Assembly: GCA_036426205.1 (NCBI GenBank)
Contig: CM071569.1
Location: 285,008,418 to 285,072,417, forward strand
Direction: 5' to 3'
DNA from: Ascaphus truei
Taxonomy: Eukaryota; Chordata; Amphibia; Anura; Ascaphidae
Length of the DNA stretch: 64,000 bases
The notes below the pieces were generated by a model that saw nothing but the letters and a program-made list of their open reading frames with translations, was not told the origin of the DNA and did not search any database. The position numbers were made by a program, and so were the translations under genes. Shown one piece after another: positions 43,555-54,479 of the stretch (positions are counted from its first letter, which is position 1; every line of letters starts with the position of its first letter).

Positions 43555-44480
43555 TATGGACCCCGCTGAGGTGGACAAGCCATTATCCTGCAAGGACAGT
43601 ACTTGGGGGATCATGAGCAACGCCTCGCCCTACACGGTCAACAACTGGCACAGATATGTGATGCGGTGCAGGACTTAGTCGCCCACATAGGCAACCATCA
43701 GCCGGACTTGAGGGCTGCAGATGCGGCTCCGATTCCGCTCCCCTTATCCCCAGCATTCAGCGAACCTCGGATCCCGACTCCTCTATGGTATAGTGGGGAT
43801 CCTATAGCATGCAGGGGATTTCTTAATCAATGCTCTATTCAATTTGAATTACAACCGTCTATGTTCACCACACAGCGAGCCAGGGTGGCCTATATTGTTT
43901 TTCTTCTCACTGATGAGGCGCTGTCCTGGGTCTCTCCGCTCTGGGAGAGGGATTCGCCCCTGATTAGCAATTCCCATGCCTTCACCCGTGCCTTCAAGTT
44001 GGTGTTTAACGCTCCAGGACGAGTATCTTCAGCACCAGATTCACTCCTGCGGATTCACCAGGGAACTCGCACGGTATGCCAATACGCCATTGAGTTTCGC
44101 ACCCTCATGGCTGAGACCGGCTGAAATAATGAAGCTCAAGTAGCGGCCTTTTGGCAGGGACTATCGGAGCACTTAAAGGATGAGCTGTCCGGCCAGGACC
44201 TCCCTAAGTACCTTGAGGAGTTAATTTCTCTTGGCGTACGGATCGATCTTAGAATGCAGGAACACCTGTCCGAGAAGAGTCCGACTACTCGGTTGGCCCC
44301 AAACTTTGTTTCTCCGCCCCCTCCAGATGACGAGCCTATGCAGCTGGGTACTACCAGACTGTCAGAACAGAAGAGAAGTAGGAGGCGTGCCCTGGGCTTG
44401 GGCCTGTATTGTGGGTCCTAGGACCACCGGATCCGTGACTGACCGATCGTTGCGGGGCCAGGTAAATGCCGGTGTCCCGT
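43555..44480 (+). pseudogene. Chromovirus gag
   Basis: Begins with ATGGACCCCGCTGAGG, shifts frame, and continues as a 173-codon frame (43603-44124). That contains the retrotransposon gag domain: TPLWYSGDPIACRGFLNQCS, VAYIVFLLTDEALSWVSPLW and AFTRAFKLVFNAPG, as in Sushi-ichi and the domesticated PEG10/RTL/LDOC1 proteins. A TGA at 44122 (where the family usually has Trp) and a TAG at 44419 interrupt it. PMQLGTTRLS and LYCGS...DHRIRD mark the normal run-up to, and remains of, the CCHC zinc knuckle. Gag forms the particle around the element RNA. Confidence 0.9.
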
Positions 44481-44850
44481 GAATTTGGAAGAGGATTCGC
44501 TGAACATCGCTACCACATTTCCTCCCACAGTGCCTTCCCGGATTCTTCTGCCGGTTTCCCTCTCATGGGGTTTGGCCTCAGTCTCTTCTCAGTCCTTTGT
44601 GGATTCTGGAGCAGCGGGTAACTTCCTCGATCTTTCGTTCGCCAAACAGCACGCAATTCCCCTTCGCTCTTTGGAGATTCCGTTAGAGATTGCGGCGATT
44701 GACCCTAAAGACCCGGTACCATCACCCAAGAGAGTGAACATCGGAGTTCTAAATAAAAAGCTACTCCCTTTCATGGTAATCAACACACCTTCAGCACCTG
44801 TAGTGTTAGGTCTCCCTTGGTTGCGTGCCCACAACCCTACAGTTGACTAG
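44479..44850 (+). pseudogene. Chromovirus aspartic protease
   Basis: A 123-codon frame with FVDSGAAGNFLDLSFA (the D-S-G-A active site) and VVLGLPWLRAHNP (the hydrophobic-hydrophobic-G-L motif that follows the flap). It would mature the Gag-Pol polyprotein. Stop at 44848 separates it from the RT part. Confidence 0.9.
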
Positions 44851-44886
44851 TTAAGGGGCAAGTGACCACCTGGGGCCAGCGATGTC

Positions 44887-45498
44887 ATGGGATTTGCTTG
44901 TCTACACCTCGCCAGCTGTGATTCAGAGCTGGGGCATGTATCTCTCCCTGATGGTCTTCCCCTCGCATACCAGGATTTTGGGGATGTTTTCAACAAGAAG
45001 CAAACTGAGGGGTTACCACCACATTGGGCATTCAATGGTCCAATCAACTTGTTTCCAGGAGCCATTGCACCATCTCAGACTATTTCGGCAGTTTCTTCTA
45101 CTCTTCCATTATCCGTCTCTATATCTGGACTTCCTGAGGCAGATGGCAAGGTCCAGGAGCTACAGTCTCTCTGGAGGAGGAATCATGCTAATGTAACTAA
45201 AGCCTCCCTTCAGCAGAAGGATCACGCAGATAAGCGTCGGCGGCCAGCTCTGCAGTTCCAGGTTGGAGATCACATATGGTTATCTACCAGGAACATCTGT
45301 CTGAAGATTCCTTCCCTGAAGCTCGGGCCCAGGTTCATAGGTCCCTACAAGATTACGAAACAAGTAGATCCGGTCACGTTTAAATTGGAGCTACCTGATA
45401 CCCTAAAGATTCCTCCGGTCTTCCTTGTGTCTCTCCTAAAAGCAGTGGTCTGCAACAACTCCTCTTCTGCTCCCACCCTCCCAGACCAGTTCAGGTAG
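44887..45498 (+). pseudogene. RT N-terminus joined in frame to integrase C-terminus
   Basis: Residues about 23-60 (LPLAYQDFGDVFNKKQTEGL then PPHWAFNGPINLFPGAIAPS) are the lead-in to the RT domain. From about residue 80 the frame reads integrase C-terminal sequence: HADKRRRPALQFQVGDHIWL, LGPRFIGPYKITKQVDPVTF, LPDTLKIPPVFLVSLLK (GPY/F domain). RT palm, RNase H and the integrase DDE core are absent. The reading frame stays open across the junction (around 45080-45160). Confidence 0.88.
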
Positions 45499-45722
45499 AT
45501 GGCCAAGTGAACTATGTAACTCGTCGGATTCTGGATTCCCGTAGATCTCGAGGCAGTTTCCAGTACCTTGTATCTTGGAGGAGATACGGTCCAGAGGAGA
45601 ATTCTTGGGTGAAGGCTAGTGATGTACACGCTTCCTCCTTGATCCGAGGTTTCCACCGGAGGTTCCTCGACAAGCCCGGGTTAAATCGTCCAGAGATCGA
45701 TTCTGGAGGGGGGTTACTGTGA
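45492..45722 (+). pseudogene. Chromodomain of the chromovirus
   Basis: In the +1 frame relative to the integrase part, VDGQVNYVTRRILDSRRSRG followed by SFQYLVSWRRYGPEENSWVK and ASDVHASSLIRGFHRRF: a chromodomain with the aromatic-cage-type Y...W...W/Y pattern and the GYGPEENSWV-type signature (R replaces the usual KG). Chromodomains steer integration to methylated histones. A frameshift near 45485 detaches it from integrase. Confidence 0.92.
45700..45717 (+). promoter_or_regulatory. Polypurine tract
   Basis: TCTGGAGGGGGGTTAC directly before the 3' LTR start TGTGAGG; the plus-strand primer site of the retrotransposon. Confidence 0.8.
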
Positions 45723-46178
45723 GGTTTGGCAAAATCCTTTCGGGTTTTCACATTCTGGTTTGGGATTTTGCTCTTGCTCGCCCTCTGAGGCTGGATTGTC
45801 CATTTTTGCTCCTGGCAACTTCCTTTAAAAGGACAGCCTTGTTAGCAGGAAGTTGCCGAGCAAAGTTCCAGTTTCCTGCTGTGTTCATGCAGCGCGCTTA
45901 TGTATTTTGTCTTTCACGTTACCAGACCCGGCTCACTTACCTCGACTACCCTTGTCTTCAGGCCGCCCCAACCATTGCAAATACCTCAACTAACCTTTGA
46001 TTTCAGTCTGCCTTGACCTCTGCATCCACACCGACTACGCAGCTCTGCTGCCAGCCCTGACCCTCGGCTTACAACTCACTACTCTATCAGGACTCTGTCC
46101 CCCGGCTCAGATCGGTTCTTTCACCTTCCTACCTCAGCCCTGCGGGTCCGTTTCCTGCTTGAGATGAGCATCGTTACA
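45718..46178 (+). repeat. 3' LTR of the chromovirus
   Basis: 461 bp, TGTGAGGTTTGGC...GCATCGTTACA. Differs from the 5' LTR by the extra internal segment and scattered substitutions. Confidence 0.92.
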
Positions 46179-46655
46179 CAAAAATAAAGGATATTGGTCT
46201 CTGTAAAAATATTTGCACCTGGATTGAAAACTGGTTGAAGGATAGATAACAAAGAGTTGTCACAAATAGACCCTTATCAGGTTGGGCTAAAGTTGTGAGT
46301 GAAGTACCTTAGGGATCAGTACTCGGACCCCTGCTTTTTAACTTGTTTGTTAATGATCTTGAGCTTAGTATAGAGAGCAAAGTCTCCATATTTGCTGATG
46401 ACACTAAATTATGTTAGGTAGTAGAATCAGAACAGGATGTAACTTCTCTCCAGAAGGACTTGGAGAGACTGGAAACGTGGCAGGTAAATGGCAGATGAGG
46501 TTTAATACAGATAAATGTAAGGTTATGCATTTGGGAAACAAGAACAAACAGGCGACTTGCATATTAAATGGGGCAAAATGAGGTAACACCTTGTTGGAGA
46601 ATGATTTACGAGTGCTTGTAGACAGCAGGTTTAGCAATAGTGCCCAATGTCAGGC
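46179..46655 (+). pseudogene. CR1 reverse transcriptase, palm/thumb continuation
   Basis: SEVP*GSVLGPLLFNLFVND followed by LELSIESKVSIFADDTKL gives motifs B and C, with the FADD catalytic pair intact but a stop within motif B. The later part (LQKDLERLETWQ, CKVMHLGNKNK) is the thumb region. The CR1 alignment is lost at about 46655. Confidence 0.9.
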
Positions 46656-47076
46656 AGTACAGATGCAGCCCGATGGTTGGTCAAATAATCGGCTAGGAAA
46701 CCGCAGATGCCAACTTCCTGACAACTTCCTGCTCGCGGAATCCCGGCGACCAGACTAATGGTCCATCAGGATTAACACAGCTGGGGTCCCTGCTTCAGAA
46801 TGGGACTCCCGTTGTGTGAATCCTACCGGGCTGCATCAGCCTGGAAGAGACGCGCAGTGAGAGTGAGACAGAATCAGTCCCTCTCCCTGCGCACTTCTAA
46901 CAGACGATCGCGCGGATTTTATTTTATTTTAATAACATAGGATTGAAGCAGGGGGTCTCCAAAGCTGATACCCGCATTAATTTCATGTACCCCTTGCTTC
47001 CAGAGATACAGACCCCAGATATACACATGAGCTCTGGCGGTAACGAGTTCCAGATCTCTGAAGCTGCACACGAGAG
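46656..47076. repeat. Unclassified fold-back repeat
   Basis: ATCAGGATTAACACAGCTGG near 46768 pairs imperfectly with the later GTTGTGTGAATCCTACCGGG, and CAGATGCAGCCCG (46662) recurs inverted as CGGGCTGCATC. The GGATTGAAGCAGGGGGTCTC segment is shared with 30205-30225. Confidence 0.5.

Positions 47077-47107
<31 letters not shown>
47077..47107. repeat. Poly-C run (31 bp)
   Basis: 31 consecutive C residues. Confidence 0.98.
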
Positions 47108-47108
<1 letters not shown>

Positions 47109-47874
47109 CATCGGGTGTAGTACACTTGTAAGCGCCCAAGTATATGGTATTCTTTAGTGAACCCCTAAAATGTACAGGAACAGAGGGACACTAACATTGC
47201 TTCCTGAACATACAGCTAATATAAGCTAAAAACAGCACATTCTGTTTAAACTGGAGATATATCAGTGCCTTGATATAATAGTCCTGCTGCTGGCTGATTC
47301 GTTTCTCCGATACAGTTACAATTATTCTGTTAATTTCAGCTGTGACTTGGGATGGAATTGCAGCATTGCAAAACATGCCGTTTATTTAGCTTTGTTTCAG
47401 TGTTGTTTATTACAATATAATTAATCGTTTCCAGCAGGAACTGCTGGGGTGATAGAGATACACCTGAAGAACCACCGATTAGTTTGGTGTTTTACAAAAT
47501 AGCTCCTTATATCAAGCCACCTATCAAGGAGAAGGCGACAGAACGCGGAGTAAAACGGGCATCTTAATGAGATCGCAGTTTGGAAGCAAGCGTTCGGGAT
47601 CACTGCCGCGCTGCAACTTTAGTCTGATGTTTGTCATTGTCAGGTCAAACCGGAAAGGTAATGAATGTGTATGTGTTACCGTGCGCCTGGCTCACACGCC
47701 ATACATTTCTGATAATAATTAGAAGATTGAACAGCTATGGAATGGGGACTTTTACTATATATATTAATATGGTAAAGACTTTCTCATTATCTTCTGCAAA
47801 GGTAGCTCTTGTTCAATTTAAATAATGTGTTCATTTGTTAATGTCTGTGTGCAAGTACTTTACATTTACTAGTA
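47108..47874. other. No gene recognised
   Basis: Unique-looking sequence without TE hallmarks. Confidence 0.45.
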
Positions 47875-47945
47875 CACTGATGGACACTGATGGACACTGA
47901 TGGACACTGATGGACACTGATGGACACTGATGGACACTGATGGAC
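47875..47945. repeat. 10-bp tandem repeat
   Basis: ACTGATGGAC repeated seven times without variation. Confidence 0.98.
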
Positions 47946-47954
47946 AAGGGAGAA

Positions 47955-48195
47955 GGAGCGGCTCAGTGAGTGAATACATTGACTGGCACCGAGTTTGAAG
48001 CAGGGGAACCTGGTTTAATTCCCGGTGTTGGCGCCTTGTGACCTTGGCCAAGCCACTTTATCTCCTTGTGCCTCAGGCACCAAAAGAATAGATTGTAAGC
48101 TCCACGGGGCAGGGACCGGTGCCTGCAAAATGTCTCTGCAAAGCGCTACGTAAAACTAGCAGCGCTATACAAGAACATGCTGTTATTATTATGAT
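47955..48195 (+). mobile_element. CORE-SINE (MIR-like, tRNA-derived head, L2-type tail)
   Basis: GAGCGGCTCAGTGAGT resembles a pol III A box and GGTTTAATTCCCGG a B box, with normal spacing for a tRNA-like head. It is followed by the CORE domain GTGACCTTGGCCAAGCCACT + TTATCTCC...GTGCCTCAGGC, and by a 3' tail GATTGTAAGCTCCACGGGGC...AAAGCGCTACG...CGCTATACAAGAAC that matches the 3' tail of the L2-like LINE at 42152. Ends in a TTATTATTATGATGATG microsatellite. Probably mobilised by L2. Confidence 0.85.
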
Positions 48196-48217
48196 GATGA
48201 TGATGATGATGATGATG
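48183..48217. repeat. TTA/GAT microsatellite
   Basis: TTATTATTA followed by (TGA)n, the simple tail of the SINE. Confidence 0.9.
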
Positions 48218-48700
48218 TACATAGGGGGATCTGCAGTGGGACCAAGAAAAGCAACAGATTCAAGTAAGAAAAACCTCCATTGCTTTCAAAGAGATTTCAG
48301 CAGGCGATAAATCAGGCGCTATTTTTTGCTCCTTGTCATATAAATGGCCGGAAGTCGTGCTAAATCTACACACCCTTTTTTTGGATCTGGGCACAAGTTT
48401 CTGGTCTTTGATACACAACCCCCGAAAAGCACGGATCCAGCTCTATTAAGTCAGGGAGCATAACACTATAACTAACAGCATATCTGGTGTTACCTGAGTT
48501 AACAACGTACCCAACAGGGTAATTCTGTGCCAAAAACAGCATCCGAAGGACCTCTCGTCAGCACGGGCTATCTTCCGGTAACTTGATGTTAAGTACGTCT
48601 TCGCATCACTCCGATGTAGTAGACATTGAAAGAGGTCTGTAGCTCGAGCTGAGAAAGAGGGGAGAGGGAATTAAAGTGAGGAAATAATATTAGTTAAATC
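48218..48700. other. No gene recognised
   Basis: No supported feature. Confidence 0.45.
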
Positions 48701-48930
48701 GACGATGGTCAACTTTAGCCCTCACCCCCCCCCGTCCCCCCCAACAGGTCAAGTTTTCTGGATATCTCAGCTACAGCCAAGATGGCTTCAAGTGAGCCTC
48801 TAATTGAGCCACCTGTGCTGAAACAGGGACTGATTGAGCCACCTGTGCTGAAGCAGGGATATCCTGAAAACCTGACCTGTTGGTCGGGGGGGGGGGGGGG
48901 GCGGTTGAGGACAGGAGTTGAGCCGCCCTG
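48701..48930. mobile_element. Fold-back MITE copy E
   Basis: GGTCAACTTTAGCCCTCACC...CAACAGGTCAAGTTTTCTGG arm, then two tandem copies of ATTGAGCCACCTGTGCTGAA (the unit triplicated at 24180-24270) and a right arm ending GGACAGGAGTTGAGCCGCCC TG. A G run lies in the right arm. Confidence 0.83.
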
Positions 48931-49149
48931 CTCTAGATGACAAATTGAGGGATTAACCCTTTGGGAACTGCACTTTGAGCCTTTTTAAATACACTAAAAG
49001 CAGCAATTTAACACGTTTTCCTAATATGTTCAAACTGATGCAGCGTTAAAGTGAATCAACTCCTTAAGTACCTGAGGGTCTTGCCTCCTTGGACCTTCCG
49101 GCACTGACGGATCATGTGATCCCTTTATGTGATCCCTAAGTCAACGACG

Positions 49150-49232
49150 GAGCCACCTGTGCTGAAGCAGAGATATCCAGAAAACCTGACCTGTTGGTGG
49201 CCCTTGAGGACTGGAGTTGGCCATCCCTGGTG
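49150..49232. mobile_element. Fold-back MITE copy F (right arm only)
   Basis: AGCCACCTGTGCTGAAGCAG...CAGAAAACCTGACCTGTTGG...GACTGGAGTTGGCCATCCCT GG without a left arm. Confidence 0.8.
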
Positions 49233-49324
49233 TACGTCATTAGGGCACTGAAGGGGTTAACCTTGCAAGATCAAATTAGCGTGCAAAATTACAGTTAGAA
49301 CATAATTAGGGCTTAGCCCTTTCC

Positions 49325-49840
49325 TTGTCAGAGTGCAGGAACACGCGCAGGAACACACACACGCACAGTAACACGCACAGGAACACACACGCACAGTAAC
49401 ACGCACAGGAACACACACACGCACAGTAACATGCACACGCACAGGAACATGCACAGGAACACGCACACGCACAGTAACATGCACAGGAACACGCACACGC
49501 ACAGTAACACGCACAGGAACACACACGCACAGTAACACGCGCAGGAACACACACACGCACAGTAACACGCACAGGAACACACACGCACAGTAACACGCAC
49601 AGGAACACACACACGCACAGTAACATGCACACGCACAGGAACATGCACAGGAACACGCACACGCACAGTAACATGCACAGGAACACGCACACGCACAGTA
49701 ACACGCACAGGAACACACACACGCACAGTAACACGCACAGGAACACACACACGCACAGGAACATGCACATGCACAGGAACATGCACAGGAACACGCACAC
49801 GCACAGTAACATGCACAGGAACACGCACAGGAACACATGA
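49325..49840. repeat. ACACGCACAGGA-type minisatellite
   Basis: Units of CACGCACAGTAACA(C/T)GCA + CAGGAACACACA in variable order, about 26-36 bp. Open frames on the minus strand (up to about 199 codons, Val/Cys rich) are repeat artefacts. Confidence 0.95.
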
Positions 49841-50034
49841 CAGCAATGAATTATTTAGTAGCTTTTCTCGCTGCAAAGTGTGGTGACAGCGCAGCTCGGC
49901 TCGGGAAATGCTCATGTGAACTTGCATAGCTGTGTTTAGATTCTGAACCTAGAATTCGGAAATGATTACAGGTTTACACCTGTACTTGTGCCCTACTGAA
50001 CAGAGCGGGGAAAGGACCTGTACGTCCTGTAGTG

Positions 50035-50353
50035 CAGGGGGGGTGCAAACTGGGTGCGAACTTTGTAGTCTGCGCCCCCTTGCCTGCTCTCGCTCCCTCC
50101 CTTACCTTGTCTCTGGCGTTCTGACATCACAACGTCATGTGATGTCACGTTGCTATGGCAACGCAGCGACACGTGATTCCCCCCACACCCGCCGCGTCGC
50201 CGGAGACAAGATAAGGGAACTTACAGAGGCCCCGCACAAGCTCCCCTGGCATTTAATTTAAATGTTTGTGGGGAAGAGCGCAGGGCCTCCGTAAGCGCTG
50301 CACGCCCCTCCCCCCCCCATTTTTTTTCATGCCCCCCACTTGGCACTCCTCTG
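50035..50353. mobile_element. hAT-type non-autonomous transposon (319 bp)
   Basis: Ends CAGGGGGGGTGCAAACTGGG and, reverse complemented, CAGAGGAGTGCCAAGTGGGG. Flanking 8-bp repeats CTGTAGTG (50027-50034) and CTGTAGCG (50354-50361) differ at one base. No coding sequence. Confidence 0.82.
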
Positions 50354-50361
50354 CTGTAGCG

Positions 50362-52185
50362 AATCTGCTAGTAACGGTGACTGTTTCTGCTATAGTAAAT
50401 TGTAACTGCACTCTAGTTGTATTCACTCTTAATATCACGATCAAAAAGACGTCTGGAAAGAAAAACGCAATATAAGCCCTTGATTATACCAAGTGCTGCA
50501 GGACGGCAGCGCTATTCTGTGACGTCACCCAGCGCTGCCGCCGAGCAGCATCTTGACTATACCGGTGATAGAGAGCAGGGGAGGCGTGGCGGAGGCGTGG
50601 CCGTGAGCGGTTCTCCCTCATTCTTGAGTGGAGGTGGAGAAACATATTTATCTTGTTCCCCAATATGAGGAAGTTCTGGCGCCCGAAGTTGTATGCTTCA
50701 GATAATAATTCCAAACGAGGTGCGGGTAGCAAAACGATCTGGTATAATTGTTGACTGTAATCATTACTTGTAATCCTTGCGATCAGAGTACGGGGGGGGG
50801 GGGGGAGATCCGATTGGTAATTATATGGTATTTAAAAAGAAATCCTTTATTATTGATACAAGAAAACTGGCTCGGAAATGAAATGTAAGCAGATTGCTTC
50901 CTGGAACACGCCACGTTGTACTGGTCGTCCATCTGGAAGAACAGGCGTCAACTCTTCCCGCTGATTGTGTTATTCCCTTGGCCTGCTCCAAATCATTACG
51001 TTTAATCTGTTTCTCACGACCAGCAGAATTGAGCTGCTTTTTTTTTTACGTGCCCAGTAAAATACTATTTATTCTTCACAGAGTATATTTATTGGATACA
51101 CTACACATCTTATTTAACCAAGACCGTGTTCACCCAAAGCCCTTTTTATATATAGATGCGCAAGTTAATGTAAAATCTCACCTACACGCTGCAGCCGATA
51201 TTGGCATCCAGGTTATTGATAGTTCCTATTATCTGTAAAAAAAATCCAATATTTTTTTTCTATTTATAAAAAAAAAAATCAATATTTTGCTTGTTTACTT
51301 GGGAAATGGATACTCCTATTTGAAAAATAGCTAACTGAGATGCTTAATTCATTATGCAATATGCCCTTTCGGTCTGTATTGTCATTATGCTGCAAGAATA
51401 GTTTAACCAATAACAATAAAACAAATGTTGTAGCTATTGTCTCTTTTTCAGTGTGTGACTGTTCAGACATTTGTGTAGCTACTTTAGGAAAAAGGTGTCA
51501 TTTCACAATGAGGAATATAACTTGTTACTTGGCTATATACTAATGCATTTACCAAATAACCTGAAACAAAACGGATACGCCTGCTTACCCATGTTGCACA
51601 TTTTTCCAGAGTAGTGATGATAAGAAACCAAGTGGGTGATTGATTACGGGTAAAGGTTGTCACAACAATGCTGATAGGACCCTTCTTGTACAATTTTTGT
51701 TTTCTGTTGCTTGTTTTATGGAAGGCGGGAAATACAAAAACAAATATTGTATCTGTGAGAAATATCTTTTGTTGGTCCCATGACCGATCTTCAGTAGCTT
51801 GTTCCTGGACACATACAAGTCACAACTACCAGAACTTTGTACTACATTAAATATGCTGCTTATGTTTAAACTAGCCAAAGTGACCGGCTTGCCTCCCGCC
51901 CCCCCCCCTCATTTCTCCTCCTCATCACTTTCCTTTAATACCTTATGTTGTCCCCAATTCTTTCCGTCTCTCTTCTTCTCCAGCATTCTCCTCATGTGTC
52001 AGCTGACTTCCTCGCTTTCTTCGACTGCTTTCTGTGTAGACATTATAGTTATCGGACTCTCCTTATCTGCCACCAGGCTATGTGCATTATGATTTTACGT
52101 GACAGATACATAGACTACCAGGTACAACACCCACAGGCTGACTTGCTTGTCAAAGAAAATGTAAATCACTCATATAATTAATTTA
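50362..52185. other. Intron-like sequence, no gene recognised
   Basis: About 1.8 kb without repeat units apart from a G run at about 50791-50805. Moderately AT-rich. The open frame at 50894-51238 (115 codons) has no recognisable motif or splice context. Confidence 0.45.
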
Positions 52186-52189
52186 AATA

Positions 52190-52330
52190 AAAATAAAAAA
52201 AAGAACACAGAGGTGCACACACCTGGGGTCCCCTTAGCATGCCTGTAAAGTTTCAGGTGACTAGGCTTCATGGTTTTGGAGCTACGGCTCTGACAGACAG
52301 AATCTTCTTATTATAGGTAGATCGATGCAT
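52190..52330. repeat. Possible RTE-like LINE 3' tail
   Basis: GTAAAGTTTCAGGTGACTAG, then ATGGTTTTGGAGCTACGGC and TGACAGACAGAATCTTC resemble the short 3' tails of RTE-type retrotransposons (AAGTTTCA...GGTTTTGGAG...GACAGACAGA). Only about 140 bp remain. Confidence 0.4.
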
Positions 52331-52554
52331 TACAAATAACACATACGTGTGGGAGTTACTAATTTTGCCTTTAGCATGTGACCTCCTTCATGTGTTTATT
52401 TAATTTTTAAATGTGTCACGTGCACTTGCAGTATAACAGTTACCGAACCAGTTATGCAGAGTTAAGATGAGCCAATGTAGGGGATGTCGCCATATCCATT
52501 TATAATCTCTTTCTGCTTCTGGGACAGGCCACATTTTTTAAATGCCTGTTGAAG

Positions 52555-52830
52555 GTAAGGCTGCGCTCCCAGTCATCACTGTGACACGCGCGCCTGGCGG
52601 GGGGGGTGGGGGAGCGGCGCATGCACAGCGCTAACCGCGATCTGCGGTCTTCAGGAGAGGGAGAAGTTGGGATGGGAGGGGGCGTGGTTGGGTTTTTTCA
52701 GGGGCGTGGCCATGACCTCACGTGGCTAGTTCACCCTCATTGGCTGAACTGCCGGCAGGGGCGTGGCCACGGCTCCGTCGCAAGTTCCACACACAATTTT
52801 TTTGAGTGTGTGGAACCTTGCAGTACAGCG
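52555..52830. mobile_element. GC-rich, possibly Harbinger-like element
   Basis: AAGGCTGCGC at the left, CTCATTGGCTGAACTGCCGG and GGGGCGTGGCC motifs inside, resembling the interior of the 36798-37148 element (CTCATTGGGCGAACCG). Right end merges into the 60-bp minisatellite; no target duplication found. Confidence 0.4.
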
Positions 52831-52837
52831 CGGCTGC

Positions 52838-53500
52838 TGAATGTGCGCCGACGCGTGTACTCGGCCCTGAGTGGCTGGGGGGTCGGTGCTTGTGCGCACA
52901 GTGCACGCCGACGCGTGTACTCGGCCCTGAGTGGCTGGGGGGTCGGTGCTTGTGCGCACAGTGCACGCCGACGCGTGTACTTCGTGGCCTGAGGGCTTCG
53001 GGGGTCGGGGCTTGTGCGCACAGTGCACTCCGACGCGTGTACTCGGCCCTGAGTGGCTGTGGGGGTCTGTGCTTGTGCGCACAGTGACGCCGACGCGTGT
53101 ACTCAGGCCCTGAGTGGCTGGGGGGCCGTGTGCTTGTGCGCCACAGTGCACGCCGAGCCGTCATTTACTCGCGCCCTGATTGGCTGGGGGCCAGTGCATT
53201 GGTTCGCACAGGGCAACGCCAGAGCGTGTATCGGCCCTGAGTGGCTGGGGGTCGGTGCTGTGTGCGCACAGTGCACGCCGCGGCATGTACCTACTCTACT
53301 CGGCCCTGAGTGGCTGGGGGGTCGGTGCTTTGTGGCGCACATGCCGCCTACGCGTGTAACTGCTACTCGGCCCTGAGATGGCGGGGCCGGTGCTTGTTCG
53401 CACAGGTGCACGCCGACCGCTTGTACAATCGGCGGCCCCAGTGGTGGCTGGGGGTTCCGGTGCTTGTGCGCACATTGCGAGCACCGGGCGTGCTGCTGGC
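52838..53500. repeat. 60-bp minisatellite
   Basis: Units of CGCCGACGCGTGTACTCGGC + CCTGAGTGGCTGGGGGGTCG + GTGCTTGTGCGCACAGTGCA. The first two are identical; from about 53040 each unit gains or loses bases irregularly. The 60-bp length leaves translatable frames (CAQCTPTRVLGPEWLGG) that are not genes. Confidence 0.95.
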
Positions 53501-54479
53501 AAGTCACTGGACCACAACGTCAGCCTAATGTTCACACACGTTGCAAATAATAATCATGATAAACGCTTGAAGTTAAGGGAACATACATAATTGGTGACAG
53601 CAGTCTGGGAGGGCCAGGTCCAAGGCATGTAACAAAACACTTTGGCAAGCTGGAAATGTTCAGCAGAGTAAAATGCACAGTACTAACCATACAAGCTGTT
53701 TATTTATTGCTTAAAATGTAATTCGGTAACTCTTTTGTTGTTTTTAGTAATGGGTTTTGTGCAATGAATTGCTATTCGGCAATTGATCCGAGAGTTTGTC
53801 TTATTGCGCGCCACTCCTGGTTTTTTTCTGTCTAGTGACGGAGAGCAGCAGCAGAACACTTAGAGATCATGTTGAGTGTGATATTGTCTTCAGCACGTTG
53901 TTCGCAGCTATTTGTTGTACTGTCACAAATAGGTTTTGTGCGTGCTTTACCAATTTAATACTCCTTTGATTAACATAAATGTTGATAAACATCATGTAGC
54001 CCAACAGAAATAAGTGAGGCCACATGTTCCCAAACAAGAATTAATTTACTGTGAATATATGCCATTTTTTTTACAGACCCAGTAAAGTAACATTGTTAAT
54101 CCGCATTGTTTACACGTGATTGGAATTATTATTTTTTGTCCTTGGTGTGGCTCTGGCCTATTTGAGGGTCTGCAAGATTCGCTGTAACATCGAGCAGCTT
54201 CAAGACAAATGCACACCATGGGATTGCAATGCTCCCAGTTTTGCATCGAAGGTCAAACTAAACTGGAGAACTTTTTCTCTTATTTTTACCATGGCCCATT
54301 GGAATTCTGGGCCCCAGCACACAATGGCTGACCAATAAATTGCGCGGCTCAATGGCCAGACACACATGCCCAGACCCCTACAATAGACCTTCTACACGCA
54401 ATTCTTAGGGTAACCCAAACGTTGAGTGATTTTATGGGCAACAAAACAACTAAACATTGGGGGCTACTGCCCCTTTAAG
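53501..54479. other. No gene recognised
   Basis: AT-leaning unique sequence; no exon or TE end supported. Confidence 0.45.

Larger units (their letters stand above)
43143..46178 (+). mobile_element. Ty3/gypsy chromovirus (Sushi-like), internally deleted, nested in CR1
   Basis: Two LTRs (43143-43538 and 45718-46178) flank 2.2 kb that encodes gag, protease, the first residues of reverse transcriptase, the end of integrase and a chromodomain. Most of RT, RNase H and the integrase core is deleted. Complete elements of this type are about 5 kb. No obvious target duplication was found. Confidence 0.93.
39540..46655 (+). mobile_element. CR1 LINE (sense), interrupted by an L2-like LINE and a gypsy element
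   Basis: ORF1, endonuclease and reverse transcriptase parts follow in the normal order over 39546-46655 once the insertions at 42152-42935 and 43143-46178 are set aside, leaving about 3.3 kb of CR1. The 3' end after the RT palm/thumb is absent. Stops and indels throughout make it a dead copy. Another copy in reverse orientation lies at 61165-62640. Confidence 0.9.

Noticed and set aside
47955..48030. Functional tRNA gene
   Set aside because: A and B box-like motifs are present, but no cloverleaf could be drawn and the CORE domain follows; it is the head of a SINE.
49257..49927. Cys/Ala/Val-rich frames up to 199 codons on the minus strand
   Set aside because: All are translations of the ACACGCACAGGA minisatellite.
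50894..51238. 115-codon frame
   Set aside because: No recognisable domain, no splice context fitting a known gene, and low-complexity hydrophobic stretches.
52606..53590. Frames with a repeated GPEWLGG/CAQCTPTRVL peptide
   Set aside because: Product of the 60-bp minisatellite, broken wherever the units lose register.
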